From: Ardenticatenia bacterium
GTDB lineage: Bacteria > Chloroflexota > Anaerolineae > Ardenticatenales > Ardenticatenaceae
Direction of reading: 5' to 3'
DNA length: 64,000 nucleotides
Assembly (NCBI GenBank): GCA_030949995.1
Contig: JAUZRY010000087.1
Location: 1-64,000 of the forward strand
Shown here: positions 18,695 to 29,160 of the stretch, one piece after another
Position numbering within the stretch: the first letter of the stretch is position 1
How the letters are laid out: each line of letters starts with the position of its first letter
The notes under the pieces: model-generated
Seen by the model: the letters and a program-made list of their open reading frames with translations, nothing else
Databases searched by the model: none
Told to the model about the DNA's origin: nothing
Position numbers and translations under genes: made by a program

Positions 18695-21687
18695 ATGACT
18701 GACATGTTGACTTTCCAAGACGCTATCCTGCGCCTCCACCACTACTGGGCGGGCCGAGGGTGTCTCATCTGGCAGCCCTACAACACAGAAGTGGGCGCCG
18801 GCACCATGAATCCGGCCACCTTCCTGCGCGTTCTGGGTCCTGAACCGTGGAACGTGGGCTACGTGGAACCCAGTGTGCGCCCGGATGACAGCCGCTACGG
18901 GGAAAATCCCAACCGCATGCAAATGCACACGCAATATCAGGTCATCCTCAAGCCCGACCCCGGCAACCCGCAGGAGCTTTACTTGGGAAGCCTAGAAGCC
19001 TTGGGCATTGACCGTACTGCCCATGATATTCGGTTCGTGGAGGACAATTGGGAATCACCAGCCTTAGGTGCCTGGGGCCTTGGTTGGGAAGTGTGGCTTG
19101 ATGGCCTGGAGATCACCCAGTTTACCTACTTCCAACAGGCAGGCGGCTTCACCCTGGACCCGGTGGCCGTGGAGATCACCTACGGGCTTGAGCGCATCCT
19201 GATGGCCCTGCAGGGTGTCACCCATTTCAAGGACATTCTCTACGCGCCGGGGCTCACGTACGGCGAAGTGCTTGGCCAAAACGAGTACGAGATGAGCGTC
19301 TACAACTTGGACGCAGCCGACGTGGAGCGCGTGGCCCAACTCTTCGACCTCTACGAGGCCGAGGCGCGCATGTTGTTGTCCCAAGGGCTTCCCATTCCTG
19401 CCTATGCCTACGTGCTCAAGACCTCCCACACCTTCAACATTTTGGACGCCAGGGGCGCCATCGGCGTCACAGAACGGGCGCGCTACTTCGCGCGAATGCG
19501 CACTTTGGCTCGTGAGGTGGCTGCGCTCTGGCTCCAGAAGCGGGAGGAGGCCGGCTTTCCTCTGGGCACAGTGGCCGTACCCGAAGTCACTCCACCGCCT
19601 GCACCCGAATGGCCCACCGATGTCGAGCGCACCTTCGTGCTCGAGATCGGCACCGAGGAACTGCCAGCCGATGATGTGACCTTGGCCGTCACCCAACTCC
19701 GCGAGCGGGTGCCGGCTCTCTTCGAGGAGATGCGGCTCCCCCACGGCGACATCACCGTGGCGGGCACACCCCGTCGCCTGGCCGTCATTGTGGAAGCAGT
19801 GGCCCCGCGCCAGCAGGACGAGGAGCGCATCGTGCGCGGCCCGCCCGCTCACATCGCCTTTGACGAACACGGCAACCCCACCCAAGCGGCTCTAGGGTTC
19901 GCGCGTGCCCAAGGGGTGGACGTGACCCAGCTTCGTCGCCAGAACATGAACGGCGGCGAGTATGTGGTGGCCGTGGTGCGAGAAGAGGGCCGGCCGGCCG
20001 GAGAGGTGCTCGCCGGTGCCCTCCCTCACCTGGTGGAAGCCCTCGCGTTTCCCAAGTCCATGCGCTGGAACCGCACCAATGTGGCCTTCAGCCGGCCTAT
20101 CCGGTGGCTAGTGGCCCTGCTCGGCGACCACGTGGTTCCCTTCACCTATGCCGGCTTGGTCAGCGGGCGCACGAGCCGTGGTCTGCGTCACGTTGCCCCG
20201 GAGCCCTTTGAGGTGGCCTCGGCTGAAGCCTACGCTGAAGAGATCGCCCAGCGGGGCATTGTGCTCCCCGTCGAGGAACGCCGGCAACGCATTTGGCAGG
20301 CTGCTCAAGGTTGGCCGCCGAAGTCAGCGGCCGGGTGCCCGAGGAGGCCCGCGGCGACCTGCTGGCCGAGGTGGCCAACTTGGTGGAAGCGCCCACCCCC
20401 CTCCGGGGTCGGTTCGAGGAGCGGTACTTGAGCCTGCCCCGTGAAGTTCTGGTGACAGTCATGCGCAAACACCAGCGCTACTTCCCGGTCGAAGGGCCGG
20501 ATGGCGAGCTGCTCCCCCACTTCATCACTGTGGCCAACGGCCCTGTGGACGTGGACACCGTGCGCGCGGGAAACGAGGCCGTGATCCGCGCCCGCTACGC
20601 CGATGCTGAATTCTTCTGGAACCACGACACATCCCGCCCGCTGGAGTCGTTCCGGCCGGCCTTGGCCGGCCTGATTTTCCAGGAAAAACTCGGCTCCATG
20701 TTGGAGAAGAGCGAGCGCCTGCAGGCGTTAGCACTTCAACTGGCCGAGTGGTTGAATCTCTCGACCGCCGGCCAGACCACTGTCGAGCGGGCCGCTTACC
20801 TGGCCAAGGCGGACTTAGTGACCGACATGGTGGTGGAATTCACCGGGCTGGCAGGCATCATGGGGCGCTACTACGCGCTCCACAGCGGCGAGTCCCCCGA
20901 GGTGGCCCAAGCCATCTTTGAGCACGTGTTGCCACGCTACGCCGGGGATCGATTACCCCAGAGCCGTCCCGGCATCGTGCTCGCCCTGGCCGACCGCCTC
21001 GACAGCTTGGTAGGGCTCTTCGCCGTGGGGCTCCAACCCAAGGCCACGGCCGACCCCTTCGCCCTGCGGAGGGCTGCTCTGGGCCTCGTCAACATTCTGG
21101 CCACACGCCACGTGGACCTTGACTTGCGGCCGGCTGTGGAGAGGGCTGCTGAGCTCCAGCCGGTGCCTGTGTCCGAACAGGTGCGCCACGACGTGTTGGC
21201 CTTTATTGGCCGGCGCCTGGAACAGTGGCTCCTCGAGCAGGAACTTCCCCCCGACGTGATTCGGGCCGTGTTGGCAACGCGGGGCCACACGCCGGCCTTG
21301 GCCACGCGCACGGCTAAGGAGTTAGCCGAACTGGTGAAGTCAGAGGTGTTCCAACGTGTGCTCACGGCCTACGCCCGCGCAGGGCGTATCGTGAGAGGGC
21401 AGAACGTAGCACAACATGCCGCCGATCCCGAGCGCTTCCAGCAGGAGGAGGAACGTCGCCTGTGGCAGGCGTATCAGGAGGCTCAAGCCCGCATCTACCC
21501 CGGTATGGGTGTGGCCGAATTCATGGCTGCGTTTGAGCCATTGGTGGAGCCCATTGACGCCTTCTTCGACCACGTTTTCGTCATGGTCGAAGACGAGCAC
21601 GTGCGCCAGAACCGGCTGGCCCTGTTGGCCCAGATTGTCCAGTTGGCCAACGGCATTGTGGACCTGAGCCAACTGGAAGGGTTCTGA
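18695..21687 (+). CDS. glyQS: Glycyl-tRNA synthetase, alpha and beta subunits in one chain, one frameshift
   Basis: Charges tRNA-Gly with glycine in the cytoplasm. The first 290 residues are the alpha (catalytic) part: [51 protein letters not shown] and [19 protein letters not shown]. After a short Pro-rich linker ([11 protein letters not shown]) the beta part begins with [11 protein letters not shown], later [11 protein letters not shown], and ends in an anticodon-binding region. Total 997 residues, the size of chlamydial fused GlyRS. One base is missing near 20313, in GGTTGG; restoring it gives 998 codons. Most bacteria encode glyQ and glyS separately. The end converges on lexA with a three-base gap. 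Confidence 0.92.
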
Positions 21688-21690
21688 GAT

Positions 21691-22446
21691 CTACATGAGC
21701 TGGCGTACCACCAACACCACGCGCCCGTGGACCTCCACAGCATCGGCAGGTATCTCAATGGGCTCATAGGAGGGATTGGCCGGTACTAGCCGCACGACAG
21801 CTTGGGCCGAGGGACTGGCAACCATATCGTCGGGGTCTGGCTGGATGACATCATCGTGTAATGAGGAGCCATCTGGCAATTCTTGGGCCGGTGGAATCAG
21901 GTAGTAGTACTTCAGTGTGACCTCATTGCGCTCGGGGAGCCACGCAGCTACCATCTGGCCGTTGTGGACGCTGTCGGTCCGCAGGCAGATGACCAAATCC
22001 CCGTCGCCCACCAGGGCGTCGATCATGGAATCGCCCCTCACGCGCAGGGCGAAAAGATCGTCAAGGCGGTCCTCCGGCACCGGGGCGAGCAAGTCGCGCC
22101 AAATGTACACGTCCTCGTCGGCGTCGTGATCCTCGGCAGTGGGCATCGGGCTCCCGGCAGCAATGTGGCCGTAGAAGGGAACACGCACCGTCGTCCGGGC
22201 GTTGTCCCCGGCCAAAGCGGTGGCACGGAGGACAATGCCCCGCGCACTGCGCCGGATGCGTTCAATGTAGCCCTTCTCCTCCAGCCGTCGGAGGTGGTAA
22301 TCCACGAGCGAAGTGGTGGAGAGATGGCAACCCGCCTGAATTTCCCGCACCGTTGGGGCCACGCCGTGTTGCCGGTGGTAGTCGGCAATGAACCGCAAAA
22401 TGCGCGCCTGAATCCCGGATAATGTGCTTGAAGCCCGTTTGCCCAT
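21691..22446 (-). CDS. lexA: LexA-family SOS repressor with an insertion
   Basis: A 251-residue repressor (usual about 200). Winged helix: ILRFIADYHRQHGVAPTVREI, then LEEKGYI. Self-cleavage site Ala97-Gly98 in GHIAAGSP; nucleophile Ser140 in RVRGDSM; general base Lys179 in EVTLKYYYL. Between Lys179 and the normal continuation VRLVPANPSYEPI lies an extra segment of about 33 residues (185-217), acidic and Pro-rich. RecA-DNA filaments trigger autocleavage and derepress DNA repair genes. The ATG has GAGGAG four bases upstream. A likely SOS box sits in its own promoter region. Confidence 0.9.
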   Translation of the reverse strand: MGKRASSTLSGIQARILRFIADYHRQHGVAPTVREIQAGCHLSTTSLVDYHLRRLEEKGYIERIRRSARGIVLRATALAGDNARTTVRVPFYGHIAAGSPMPTAEDHDADEDVYIWRDLLAPVPEDRLDDLFALRVRGDSMIDALVGDGDLVICLRTDSVHNGQMVAAWLPERNEVTLKYYYLIPPAQELPDGSSLHDDVIQPDPDDMVASPSAQAVVRLVPANPSYEPIEIPADAVEVHGRVVLVVRQLM

Positions 22447-22534
22447 TGTCTCCTCTCACGCCTTCACCGCTGTGTCGGCACAAGCTCACAAGGGAAAAGT
22501 CAGAAAAGGAACACGGCCTCCTTGTAAGAAGGTA

Positions 22535-22546
22535 GCACATTTGTTC
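22535..22546. promoter_or_regulatory. Candidate SOS box in the lexA promoter
   Basis: On the minus strand GAACAAATGTGC matches GAAC-N4-GTTC, the box known from Gram-positive and several other phyla, at seven of eight positions. It lies between a TTGATA -35-like element and a CTACCT -10-like element upstream of lexA, so binding would block transcription (autoregulation). Confidence 0.5.
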
Positions 22547-22555
22547 TGTATTGTA

Positions 22556-24298
22556 TCAAGGGGCTCCCATTTCGTCAACTTCATCGAGTCGCTCTCCCCG
22601 CATCAGGCGCAGCGCAAGGGTGTAAGTCTGGTGTTGGGCGCGTGAGGTAGGCGTGTGGGCTGCCAAGTAGCGGGCGGCCGCGATGAGACAGTGGTCCCCT
22701 TCGGGGCGTGGTCCCCATTCGGCCGCTTGGCGGAAAGCGACTTCGACGGCTTGGATGGTGTGGAAGTCGCGGTCCTCGCACAACAGGAGACGGCCTAGCG
22801 TCGCCTGGAGGCATTTCCGGGAGCCGCCAGCTCTCAGGTACGCTGCTACCAGCGTGCTGGCCTCGTTCACGTGATCCCGCTGGTCAAAGACCTCTTGGAG
22901 ATCGGCCAAGGCACGGCGCGGATCGGAGACGGGATCGGGAGTGGGAAGCGGTGCCGGCGGCACGTTGAGGAAACGGTCCAAGTAGACACTCATGGCCGCG
23001 TCGAAGACGGCCCGCACCAGGTCGGCCGAAGGGAAGCGCTTAAGCCCTTGATGAACAGCATTTGCAAATGTCCACGTGTGCAGTGCTGTGTCCCAGTCGG
23101 TGAACTGGTTGGCCGTGCCGAAGTGAATCAGTCGCCGGGCGGCCGCGTAAGCCACGACTTGGGCCAACTTTGCCGGCGGACAACCGTCGGCAAGTGCTTC
23201 CAAGAGGCCGTCCACAATGGCCTGCGGATTATCGCCCAGAAGCACCTCGGTGAGCGTGTGGACGTCGTCCCACTCGGGTTGTTTTGGCGTGGTCATCAGG
23301 GCCGGCAGGCGTTCAAAGGCCGCCTCGAGCATGGCGACCAAATCCACCGGCGCGCGCCAGGCGCTGTGCTCTTCCATGCGCACGCCCCTGGCGTAGCCGG
23401 GCACTAAGCTGGTGAGCACTGGTGTCACGTCCTCGGGGGCCATTGCGGCAAGAGCTTCCAAGGCTTTGTTGGTGAAATCCAGGGGATGTCCCACGCTGAC
23501 ATACCGGTGGTCGGTGATGGCGGCGAAGAGCATGTCAGCCAACACGTGCAGTGGTGCTCCGACAGCCACTGCGGAGGCCACACAGCGTTCAGCCCCCTCG
23601 GCGTCTCGCACCTCGACGAACTTCCGGAACCACGCCTTGAGTGTAGCTTGGTCCGGGGGCACGCCGGGCAGTGGCTCGACGGTGAAGCGGGGCGGTTGGC
23701 CCTCACAATCCTCGGCCACAGCCGCCAACCCGTGGTAGAGCGCCAGGGGGCGATCCCCCTCGTCCAACAAGGTGTGCATGTTGTGGAAACAGGTGAGCAT
23801 GGTGAGTCCGGGCCCCCATCCGGCCGCACGGTAGCGGACTCCGAAGCGCACACCGTGGCGAAAGGCTTCCACGAGCGGAATGGAGAGGGCAGAGAGAGCT
23901 ATTGTCCCCTTGGCCAGGAGCAGGTCCAAGTTGCGCTCAAGCCCCCGGCGAAGGCGATTATGCGCTTGCTGGCGGGCATCGTGGCGCGGCGTGGGATTGA
24001 CCCACACCTCGTTGTCGCGCACCTCAACGGGGAAAGTGGGCACATCGTCAGCCCACAGGTCGAACGTGCCTCCGCTGCACACGTCGAACCGGGCGTGATG
24101 CCAGTGGCACGTGAGCAGTCCATCCTCGATCGTGCCGCGGTGGAGGGGAAAGCCCATGTGGGGACAACGGTTGTCGAGCGCGTAGACACCCATTTCGGTG
24201 AGCACGAGCAGCACCACCCGATGGCCCACGCGGCGCGAGAGCAGCGGCCGGGCTCGCAGTTCGTCCAAAGTCGCCACTTTCACAAAGGCATCTTCCAT
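22556..24298 (-). CDS. Rieske [2Fe-2S] protein with large unassigned C-terminal domain
   Basis: A 580-residue protein. ATG 24298 has AGGAGG six bases upstream; an ATG 17 codons earlier does not. Residues 5-110 are a Rieske domain with cluster ligands C45, H47 (CPHMGFPLHRG) and C64, H67 (CHWHHARFD), followed by FDLWADDVPTFPVEVRDNEVWV. The remaining 470 residues are mostly helical, and I do not recognise the family. They contain His/Asp-rich segments such as ITDHRYVSVGHPLDFTNKAL and RRLIHFGTANQFTDWDTALH, which could bind a second metal. The Rieske part resembles ring-hydroxylating ferredoxins and nitrite reductase small subunits. A redox role is likely; the reaction is unknown. Confidence 0.75.
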   Translation of the reverse strand: MEDAFVKVATLDELRARPLLSRRVGHRVVLLVLTEMGVYALDNRCPHMGFPLHRGTIEDGLLTCHWHHARFDVCSGGTFDLWADDVPTFPVEVRDNEVWVNPTPRHDARQQAHNRLRRGLERNLDLLLAKGTIALSALSIPLVEAFRHGVRFGVRYRAAGWGPGLTMLTCFHNMHTLLDEGDRPLALYHGLAAVAEDCEGQPPRFTVEPLPGVPPDQATLKAWFRKFVEVRDAEGAERCVASAVAVGAPLHVLADMLFAAITDHRYVSVGHPLDFTNKALEALAAMAPEDVTPVLTSLVPGYARGVRMEEHSAWRAPVDLVAMLEAAFERLPALMTTPKQPEWDDVHTLTEVLLGDNPQAIVDGLLEALADGCPPAKLAQVVAYAAARRLIHFGTANQFTDWDTALHTWTFANAVHQGLKRFPSADLVRAVFDAAMSVYLDRFLNVPPAPLPTPDPVSDPRRALADLQEVFDQRDHVNEASTLVAAYLRAGGSRKCLQATLGRLLLCEDRDFHTIQAVEVAFRQAAEWGPRPEGDHCLIAAARYLAAHTPTSRAQHQTYTLALRLMRGERLDEVDEMGAP

Positions 24299-24345
24299 GG
24301 GTTTCCTCCTTCTGGCAGCGAGCGCCATAGTGTGTTGGCCGTGCT

Positions 24346-24915
24346 TCACCGGCCCGCTGGCGATGCGCCACTTGTGGATGCCTTCTCGGGAAAGGTCTTG
24401 AGGAACTTGGCCACTTTAGGAGCGATAATGAGGCGACAGTAGGGGTGATCAGGATGACGGCGGAAGTAGTCGTGGTGGTACGGTTCTGCCTCGTAGAAGG
24501 CCGTCAGGGGAACAATCTCGGTCACGAAAGGGGCCGGCCACAGGCCAGACGCCTCGGCTTCGGCCTTGGAGGCCTCGGCCTCACGGCGTTGTTCCTCGTC
24601 GTGGTACAGGATGATGGAGCGATATTGGGGCCCGACATCATTGCCCTGCCGGTTGGGTGTGGTGGGGTCGTGGATGTGCCAGAAGATGGTGAGCAGATCA
24701 CGGTAAGTGATGAGCCGGGGATCGAAGGTGATTTGCACGACCTCGGCGTGACCGGTGGTTCCAGTACACACGTGTTCGTAGGTGGGGTTGGGCACATGGC
24801 CGCCAGCGTATCCCGGCACCACACTCACCACGCCCCGTACACGTTGGTACACAGCCTCCAGACACCAGAAACATCCTCCTCCCAATGTAGCTTGCTGATA
24901 CATGTCCTTACCCAT
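24346..24915 (-). CDS. msrA: Peptide methionine sulfoxide reductase MsrA
   Basis: Repairs methionine-S-sulfoxide in proteins using thioredoxin. [18 protein letters not shown] holds the catalytic Cys (residue 15) of the GCFWC motif. [26 protein letters not shown] and [23 protein letters not shown] are fully conserved, and YHHDYF follows. At 189 residues it is a normal single-domain MsrA. ATG at 24915 is preferred, 24903 is possible. It ends 47 bases before the Rieske gene start, so the two may form an oxidative-stress operon, and it diverges from the BatA-like gene. Confidence 0.92.
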   Translation of the reverse strand: MGKDMYQQATLGGGCFWCLEAVYQRVRGVVSVVPGYAGGHVPNPTYEHVCTGTTGHAEVVQITFDPRLITYRDLLTIFWHIHDPTTPNRQGNDVGPQYRSIILYHDEEQRREAEASKAEAEASGLWPAPFVTEIVPLTAFYEAEPYHHDYFRRHPDHPYCRLIIAPKVAKFLKTFPEKASTSGASPAGR

Positions 24916-24980
24916 TGGCCCTCGCCCCGGCCACATGGCGTCACTTCCCTCCGCCCGTCTTCGCCTTCGTGCCCCTGTTA

Positions 24981-24990
24981 AAGTATACTT
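24981..24990. promoter_or_regulatory. Palindromic -10 element between msrA and the BatA-like gene
   Basis: AAGTATACTT is its own reverse complement, so TATACT reads as a -10 box on both strands. The ATG of msrA is about 70 bases to the left and the BatA-like GTG is 47 bases to the right. A shared bidirectional promoter is plausible; -35 elements are weak on both sides. Confidence 0.45.
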
Positions 24991-25036
24991 ACTCCTGTCG
25001 TGGCGTGAAAAACGACGCGTTCCAGGAGGGTTGTCC

Positions 25037-26914
25037 GTGGGGTTTCTGGCACCAACTGCGCTGGCCCTGTTGACCCTAGCTCTGCCCATTCTTCTCATGT
25101 ATCTCCTCAAACGTCGCCGCGAGGAGGTGACTGTCTCCAGCACGCTGTTGTGGCATCACTTGATCCGCGATGTGGAGGCCAACGCCCCGTGGCAACGTCT
25201 GCGCCCTCACATTTTGCTCTTCCTCCAACTGTTGGCTCTGCTGGCCTTGGTGTTGGCCGCGGCCCGCCCCTTCGTGGCCGTGCCAACCGTTCGCGGCCGC
25301 CATCTCATTGTGGTTGTAGACACTTCGATCAGCATGGGTGCCCACAATGAGGAGGGGACAAGCCGGCTGGACGTGGCCCGCCAGCGCGCTCTGGTCCTCT
25401 TCGACGCGCTGCCCGCCGGCGGCCGGATGACCCTCATCAGGGGTGGAGGCAATGCCGATGTGCGTCTTGCCCAGGCGGAGGAGCGTGCGGCCCTGGAACG
25501 CGCTCTCCGGACATTGACCCCCTCAGCGCCCGACAGTGACATGACCGCAGCCCTCCACTTGGCCGCGGCCTTGGCGGCCCGTGACGAGGACGCCCAAGTG
25601 ATCCTCCTGAGCGACGGCGACATCCACGTGGAGCCAACAGCCCGCCAAGCAGTATCGGACATTGCCTTCACCTTCGAGTCGGTGGGCTCACCGGTCGAGA
25701 ACAGCGCCATCAGCAGCCTAGCCGTGCGCCCCCAGGGGCAAGGATTTTCCCTCTTCGTCCAAGTAACGCATTATGGCCGGTCACCTGTGGACCGCCGGCT
25801 GGTTGTGGAGACAGACAACCAACTCTTCTCGGCCTTGGATGTCACCTTGGCCCCCGGCGCTTCCGCCGATTACCTGTTCGACCTGCCACCTCAAACCAGA
25901 ACTGTGCACGTGCGCTTGGATCCGGCCGATGCCCTTCCGGCTGACGACGTTGCTTGGGCCACTGCTGTCCTTCCCGCGCCGCGCACTGTGCGCCTAGTTT
26001 CCGCCGGCAACCGCTTTCTGCAGGCCGCACTTAGCCTGTTGCCCAACGTCACCCTTGTGGTGGACCCGCTTCCGGCGCCTCCTCCAGACGAGCCGCCGAC
26101 GTTGACTGTGCTCGACGCGGGCTGGTCGGGTGACGCGCTGCCGGAGGGCAACGTGTGGCTCATCGCGCCCGCCCAGAGCGTCGGCACCATCGAGGTCACC
26201 GGCGTGATCAGCGCGCCGGTGCCTGTGGCCACCACGGCCGACGATCCCATTCTCCGCTTCGTGGACGTAAGCGACGTGGCCATCCTGGACGCTGTGCGCT
26301 CTGAGCTCCCCGGGTGGGCCAGGCCCGTTCTTGTGGATAGGCTTACCGGCGCGCCTCTCCTCTGGGTTGGCGAGGAGAGTGGCCGGCGCGTGGCCTTTTT
26401 GGCCTTTGACCTCCACAGGAGCGACCTGCCCCTGCGAGTCGCCTTTCCCCTGCTCGTCGCCAACCTCGTGAACGAGTTGACCGGGCCAGAAGCGCCCCAG
26501 GACGTAACCGCGCGGGTCGGGGAGCCCGTGCGCCTCGTCCCGCCGGCATCTGCTCAGCGTGCTACGGTCATTACTTCGGAGGGACGCCCCATTGAGCTCA
26601 CTCTCGGGAGCCGTGTGCCATCCTCCTTTGTGCCCACGAGCCCTGGCCTCTACACCATCCGGTGGGAGGGGGTTGAATCCCCGCCCATCCGGGTGGGTGT
26701 GAGTGTGCTCAACCCGCCGGAAAGCCGAGCCGGCGTGGGTGTTCCCAACCTAGTCGGCCGGGCAATCGCGCCCGAACGCGGGCCCAGCCGAGTGGGGCAA
26801 CGGGAATTCTGGCGTTGGGCCGCCGGCCTGGCCCTCCTCGCGCTGGTGGTGGAGTGGTTGATCGCGTACCGTCCTCACTTGTACGCCACCACACCGAAGG
26901 CCCGTGGGCGTTGA
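25037..26914 (+). CDS. BatA/VWA-domain membrane protein
   Basis: A 625-residue protein; the GTG start is set by AGGAGGG six bases upstream. The N-terminus ([26 protein letters not shown]) is the BatA N-terminal hairpin, with a second helix near 58-75. A von Willebrand A domain follows, with MIDAS DTSISM (95-100) and VILLSDGD. Middle and C-terminal parts are Ig-like and GATase-like, unassigned in detail. A last helix lies near 595-612. Proteins of this layout (Bat or YfbK-like aerotolerance group) usually sit with MoxR ATPases and DUF58 proteins; none is in this window. It overlaps the end of the convergent methyltransferase gene by 40 bases. Confidence 0.8.
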   Translation: MGFLAPTALALLTLALPILLMYLLKRRREEVTVSSTLLWHHLIRDVEANAPWQRLRPHILLFLQLLALLALVLAAARPFVAVPTVRGRHLIVVVDTSISMGAHNEEGTSRLDVARQRALVLFDALPAGGRMTLIRGGGNADVRLAQAEERAALERALRTLTPSAPDSDMTAALHLAAALAARDEDAQVILLSDGDIHVEPTARQAVSDIAFTFESVGSPVENSAISSLAVRPQGQGFSLFVQVTHYGRSPVDRRLVVETDNQLFSALDVTLAPGASADYLFDLPPQTRTVHVRLDPADALPADDVAWATAVLPAPRTVRLVSAGNRFLQAALSLLPNVTLVVDPLPAPPPDEPPTLTVLDAGWSGDALPEGNVWLIAPAQSVGTIEVTGVISAPVPVATTADDPILRFVDVSDVAILDAVRSELPGWARPVLVDRLTGAPLLWVGEESGRRVAFLAFDLHRSDLPLRVAFPLLVANLVNELTGPEAPQDVTARVGEPVRLVPPASAQRATVITSEGRPIELTLGSRVPSSFVPTSPGLYTIRWEGVESPPIRVGVSVLNPPESRAGVGVPNLVGRAIAPERGPSRVGQREFWRWAAGLALLALVVEWLIAYRPHLYATTPKARGR

Positions 26915-27735
26915 ACCACGCGCCGAAAACCCACCTCCCGCAGTCGGCGCACCACGCCGCGCGTTACCCGACGCCCCGAGGGGCTATGCGGATCACCCAC
27001 GTAGTGGAAGAGACGGCCGCCGGGCCTGAGGAGTCGGTACAGGTGGCGGTAAAAGGCTGTCGAGTAAAGTTGGCCGGCCAGCCGAAAGGCCGGCGGATCA
27101 TGAAGAATGCGCGTGAAGCTCGCCGCCTCCAGTTCGGTGACCCATTCGCTCACATCGCCCACGAGCTGCCGGATGTGGGAGGTCTCGAAGAGAGGGCGCG
27201 ACCAGGGGTTCAATCGGGCCACGTCCAACACGGCTGGGTCGAGCTCCACGGTGATGACCTCCCGGGCCGTTGCGGCGGCCTGAATGGCCGTGTAGCCCAA
27301 GCCCGTGGCTGTGTCGAGCACTCGTCCCCGCAGGGGAGCTATTGCCTTCACCTTCATGCGCGTGTCCTCCCACGGGTCCACATCTTTGATGCGGTGCATG
27401 GGAATGCCGGCGAGGAGCAAGGTGGGCGCCTTTGGTGTGGGCATGAGGGCACAGAGGCGGTTTGTCACCTCGGAGAAGCGCTGTATTCGGTGGGGCACGC
27501 CCTCTGGGTCCACCCAAAAACACACAGTTTCGTGTGTTGCTACTTCCTCCACGTGCTCCCAGCGCATCAACGTGCCCGCAGGGAAGCGCACGCCGGCCGG
27601 CTCCAACATAACCTCGACCTCGCTGAGCCCCAAGTCAGGCGAGCAGCGTGTCCGTTGCACGCCGTGACGTCGCGCCGCCAGAAGGGGGCGTGCCTGGTAA
27701 TGGGAGAGCACCGGTGGAGAGGAGCTCATTTCCAT
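26875..27735 (-). CDS. Class I SAM-dependent methyltransferase (spermidine-synthase-like fold)
   Basis: About 286 residues from ATG 27735 (27729 also possible). The N-terminal part is beta-rich ([19 protein letters not shown]). The Rossmann core has [16 protein letters not shown] as SAM motif [16 protein letters not shown] as motif II, and ILHDPPAF as motif IV, with [11 protein letters not shown] after it. The pattern is like predicted methyltransferases of the COG2521 type, first noted in archaea. The Asp-Pro-Pro motif would suit N-methylation of a base or amine; the substrate is not known. It overlaps the end of the DUF3048 gene by ten bases and is probably cotranscribed with it. Confidence 0.75.
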   Translation of the reverse strand: MEMSSSPPVLSHYQARPLLAARRHGVQRTRCSPDLGLSEVEVMLEPAGVRFPAGTLMRWEHVEEVATHETVCFWVDPEGVPHRIQRFSEVTNRLCALMPTPKAPTLLLAGIPMHRIKDVDPWEDTRMKVKAIAPLRGRVLDTATGLGYTAIQAAATAREVITVELDPAVLDVARLNPWSRPLFETSHIRQLVGDVSEWVTELEAASFTRILHDPPAFRLAGQLYSTAFYRHLYRLLRPGGRLFHYVGDPHSPSGRRVTRGVVRRLREVGFRRVVQRPRAFGVVAYK

Positions 27736-29048
27736 GAGACGGGCGACTCCAGGGGCACAATCTCCACCCAAATGGGACCGGGCTTGAAGGGCACAATCTC
27801 CCCTCGGCCGTCCACCGGCCGGATCATCACATTTTCCCCCTCCCGCCGCCACGTCACCTCGTAGGCCATTCCATCGCGCACGACAACCGCCGGCCCCTCA
27901 CCGTAGATGGCGAAGTGCAACGATCGGCTTCCCAACCTGTCCTCCACAATTCGAGTGATGGTCATTTTGGCGAAGATCACGAAGACGGTGGATGCCCGCA
28001 GTGGTTCACCAGTGAGCCGGTCCATGTGGGGTATACTCCCCTGGTAGCGCACGTGAGTGCCACGCTCCGGGTCGTACCGGAAGCGGACTACCGAATTGGC
28101 GGCTTGGGAGAAAGGAATGACAAGCTCAGCGGCAGGCTGTCCACCTGCTGGAGGCACGTTGTTGAAATGCCAGCCTCGCAGCGTGCGCGACGGCCGTTGT
28201 TGGCCCATTGCTTCTACGGCCTCCCAGAGCAAGGCCGTGTTGGTGTACGTGCGCAGCCAACTCGCCGGTGCCTCAGACACCCGGTAGAAGCCGGGGGCTC
28301 CCAAGTATTCGTCCAAGTTGGCCTCTGCCCAAGGGGAGGAGAGAATCATGTCCATCACAGGCTGACTGGCGCCCACGTGGACGAGAACTGCGTCCAACAT
28401 GGGCCACAGTTGCAAGTCAATCAAGCGCGCACTGCGCACAGGGCCAATGGCTTCCGCCTCCTGGCACAGGTAGGTGGCAGTGAACCGGGTGATGCCTCCC
28501 TCGGCCAAGGCTTCCCACACCACGTCAGCAAGGGCAAGGCCCGCTTGGGGCCTGGCCGGCTCCGAGTTGTCCACGCGCACGTTCAGAGGACGACGCTGCA
28601 ACACGGTGGTGTCCTCAACGAGTTGGCCGGTTAGGGGACAGGTTCCCTCCGGCACGGCCGGGAGGCTCTCGACAAAAGCATCGGGGACCCGTGCGGGCGG
28701 AGGCGGCACACCGAACTGGGTGTGAATGAACTCGAAGGCGCCAGGAGGGTATGTCCGGTTCCCCGAAGTGCGGCCTGGGCTGGGTGGACGGGTCGGCGGT
28801 TTCGCGATAAAATCAGGAGTCGCCGTTGGTTGGGGTGTTGTGGTTGGCCGGGGCGTCGCCGTAGCCTTGGGCTCGGGCGTGGGGCTCACTGTTGCCGCCG
28901 GGGAGGGCGTAGCTGCCAGGGAGGTGCGCACGGCCGCCTGCCCCCCCTCGTCTCCACCAACACCTTGGTTATTCGCGCAGGCCACCAGCACCCAAGCCAC
29001 CAGGGCCAAGAGTCCGATCGACCGCCGCTGCGAGCTCGTGTGGTTCAT
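27726..29048 (-). CDS. DUF3048-domain lipoprotein (YerB-like)
   Basis: A 440-residue secreted lipoprotein. Signal peptide with lipobox LVAC (Cys near 24), then a Thr/Pro linker to about residue 85. The DUF3048 domain begins with [20 protein letters not shown] and [16 protein letters not shown], continues with [13 protein letters not shown], and ends in a beta-rich C-terminal part ([21 protein letters not shown]). The Bacillus member is YerB; no reaction is established. It diverges from the PhnD-like gene. Confidence 0.88.
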   Translation of the reverse strand: MNHTSSQRRSIGLLALVAWVLVACANNQGVGGDEGGQAAVRTSLAATPSPAATVSPTPEPKATATPRPTTTPQPTATPDFIAKPPTRPPSPGRTSGNRTYPPGAFEFIHTQFGVPPPPARVPDAFVESLPAVPEGTCPLTGQLVEDTTVLQRRPLNVRVDNSEPARPQAGLALADVVWEALAEGGITRFTATYLCQEAEAIGPVRSARLIDLQLWPMLDAVLVHVGASQPVMDMILSSPWAEANLDEYLGAPGFYRVSEAPASWLRTYTNTALLWEAVEAMGQQRPSRTLRGWHFNNVPPAGGQPAAELVIPFSQAANSVVRFRYDPERGTHVRYQGSIPHMDRLTGEPLRASTVFVIFAKMTITRIVEDRLGSRSLHFAIYGEGPAVVVRDGMAYEVTWRREGENVMIRPVDGRGEIVPFKPGPIWVEIVPLESPVSWK

Positions 29049-29160
29049 AGTTCGTTACCGTCCTACTTGTCGTTCCGCACAGGACATTGTAAAGCGTCCG
29101 GGAGTGGCTGACAAGTACCATGCATGTGTCGGTCTCGAGGAAGTAGAGGGAGGAATCGTT

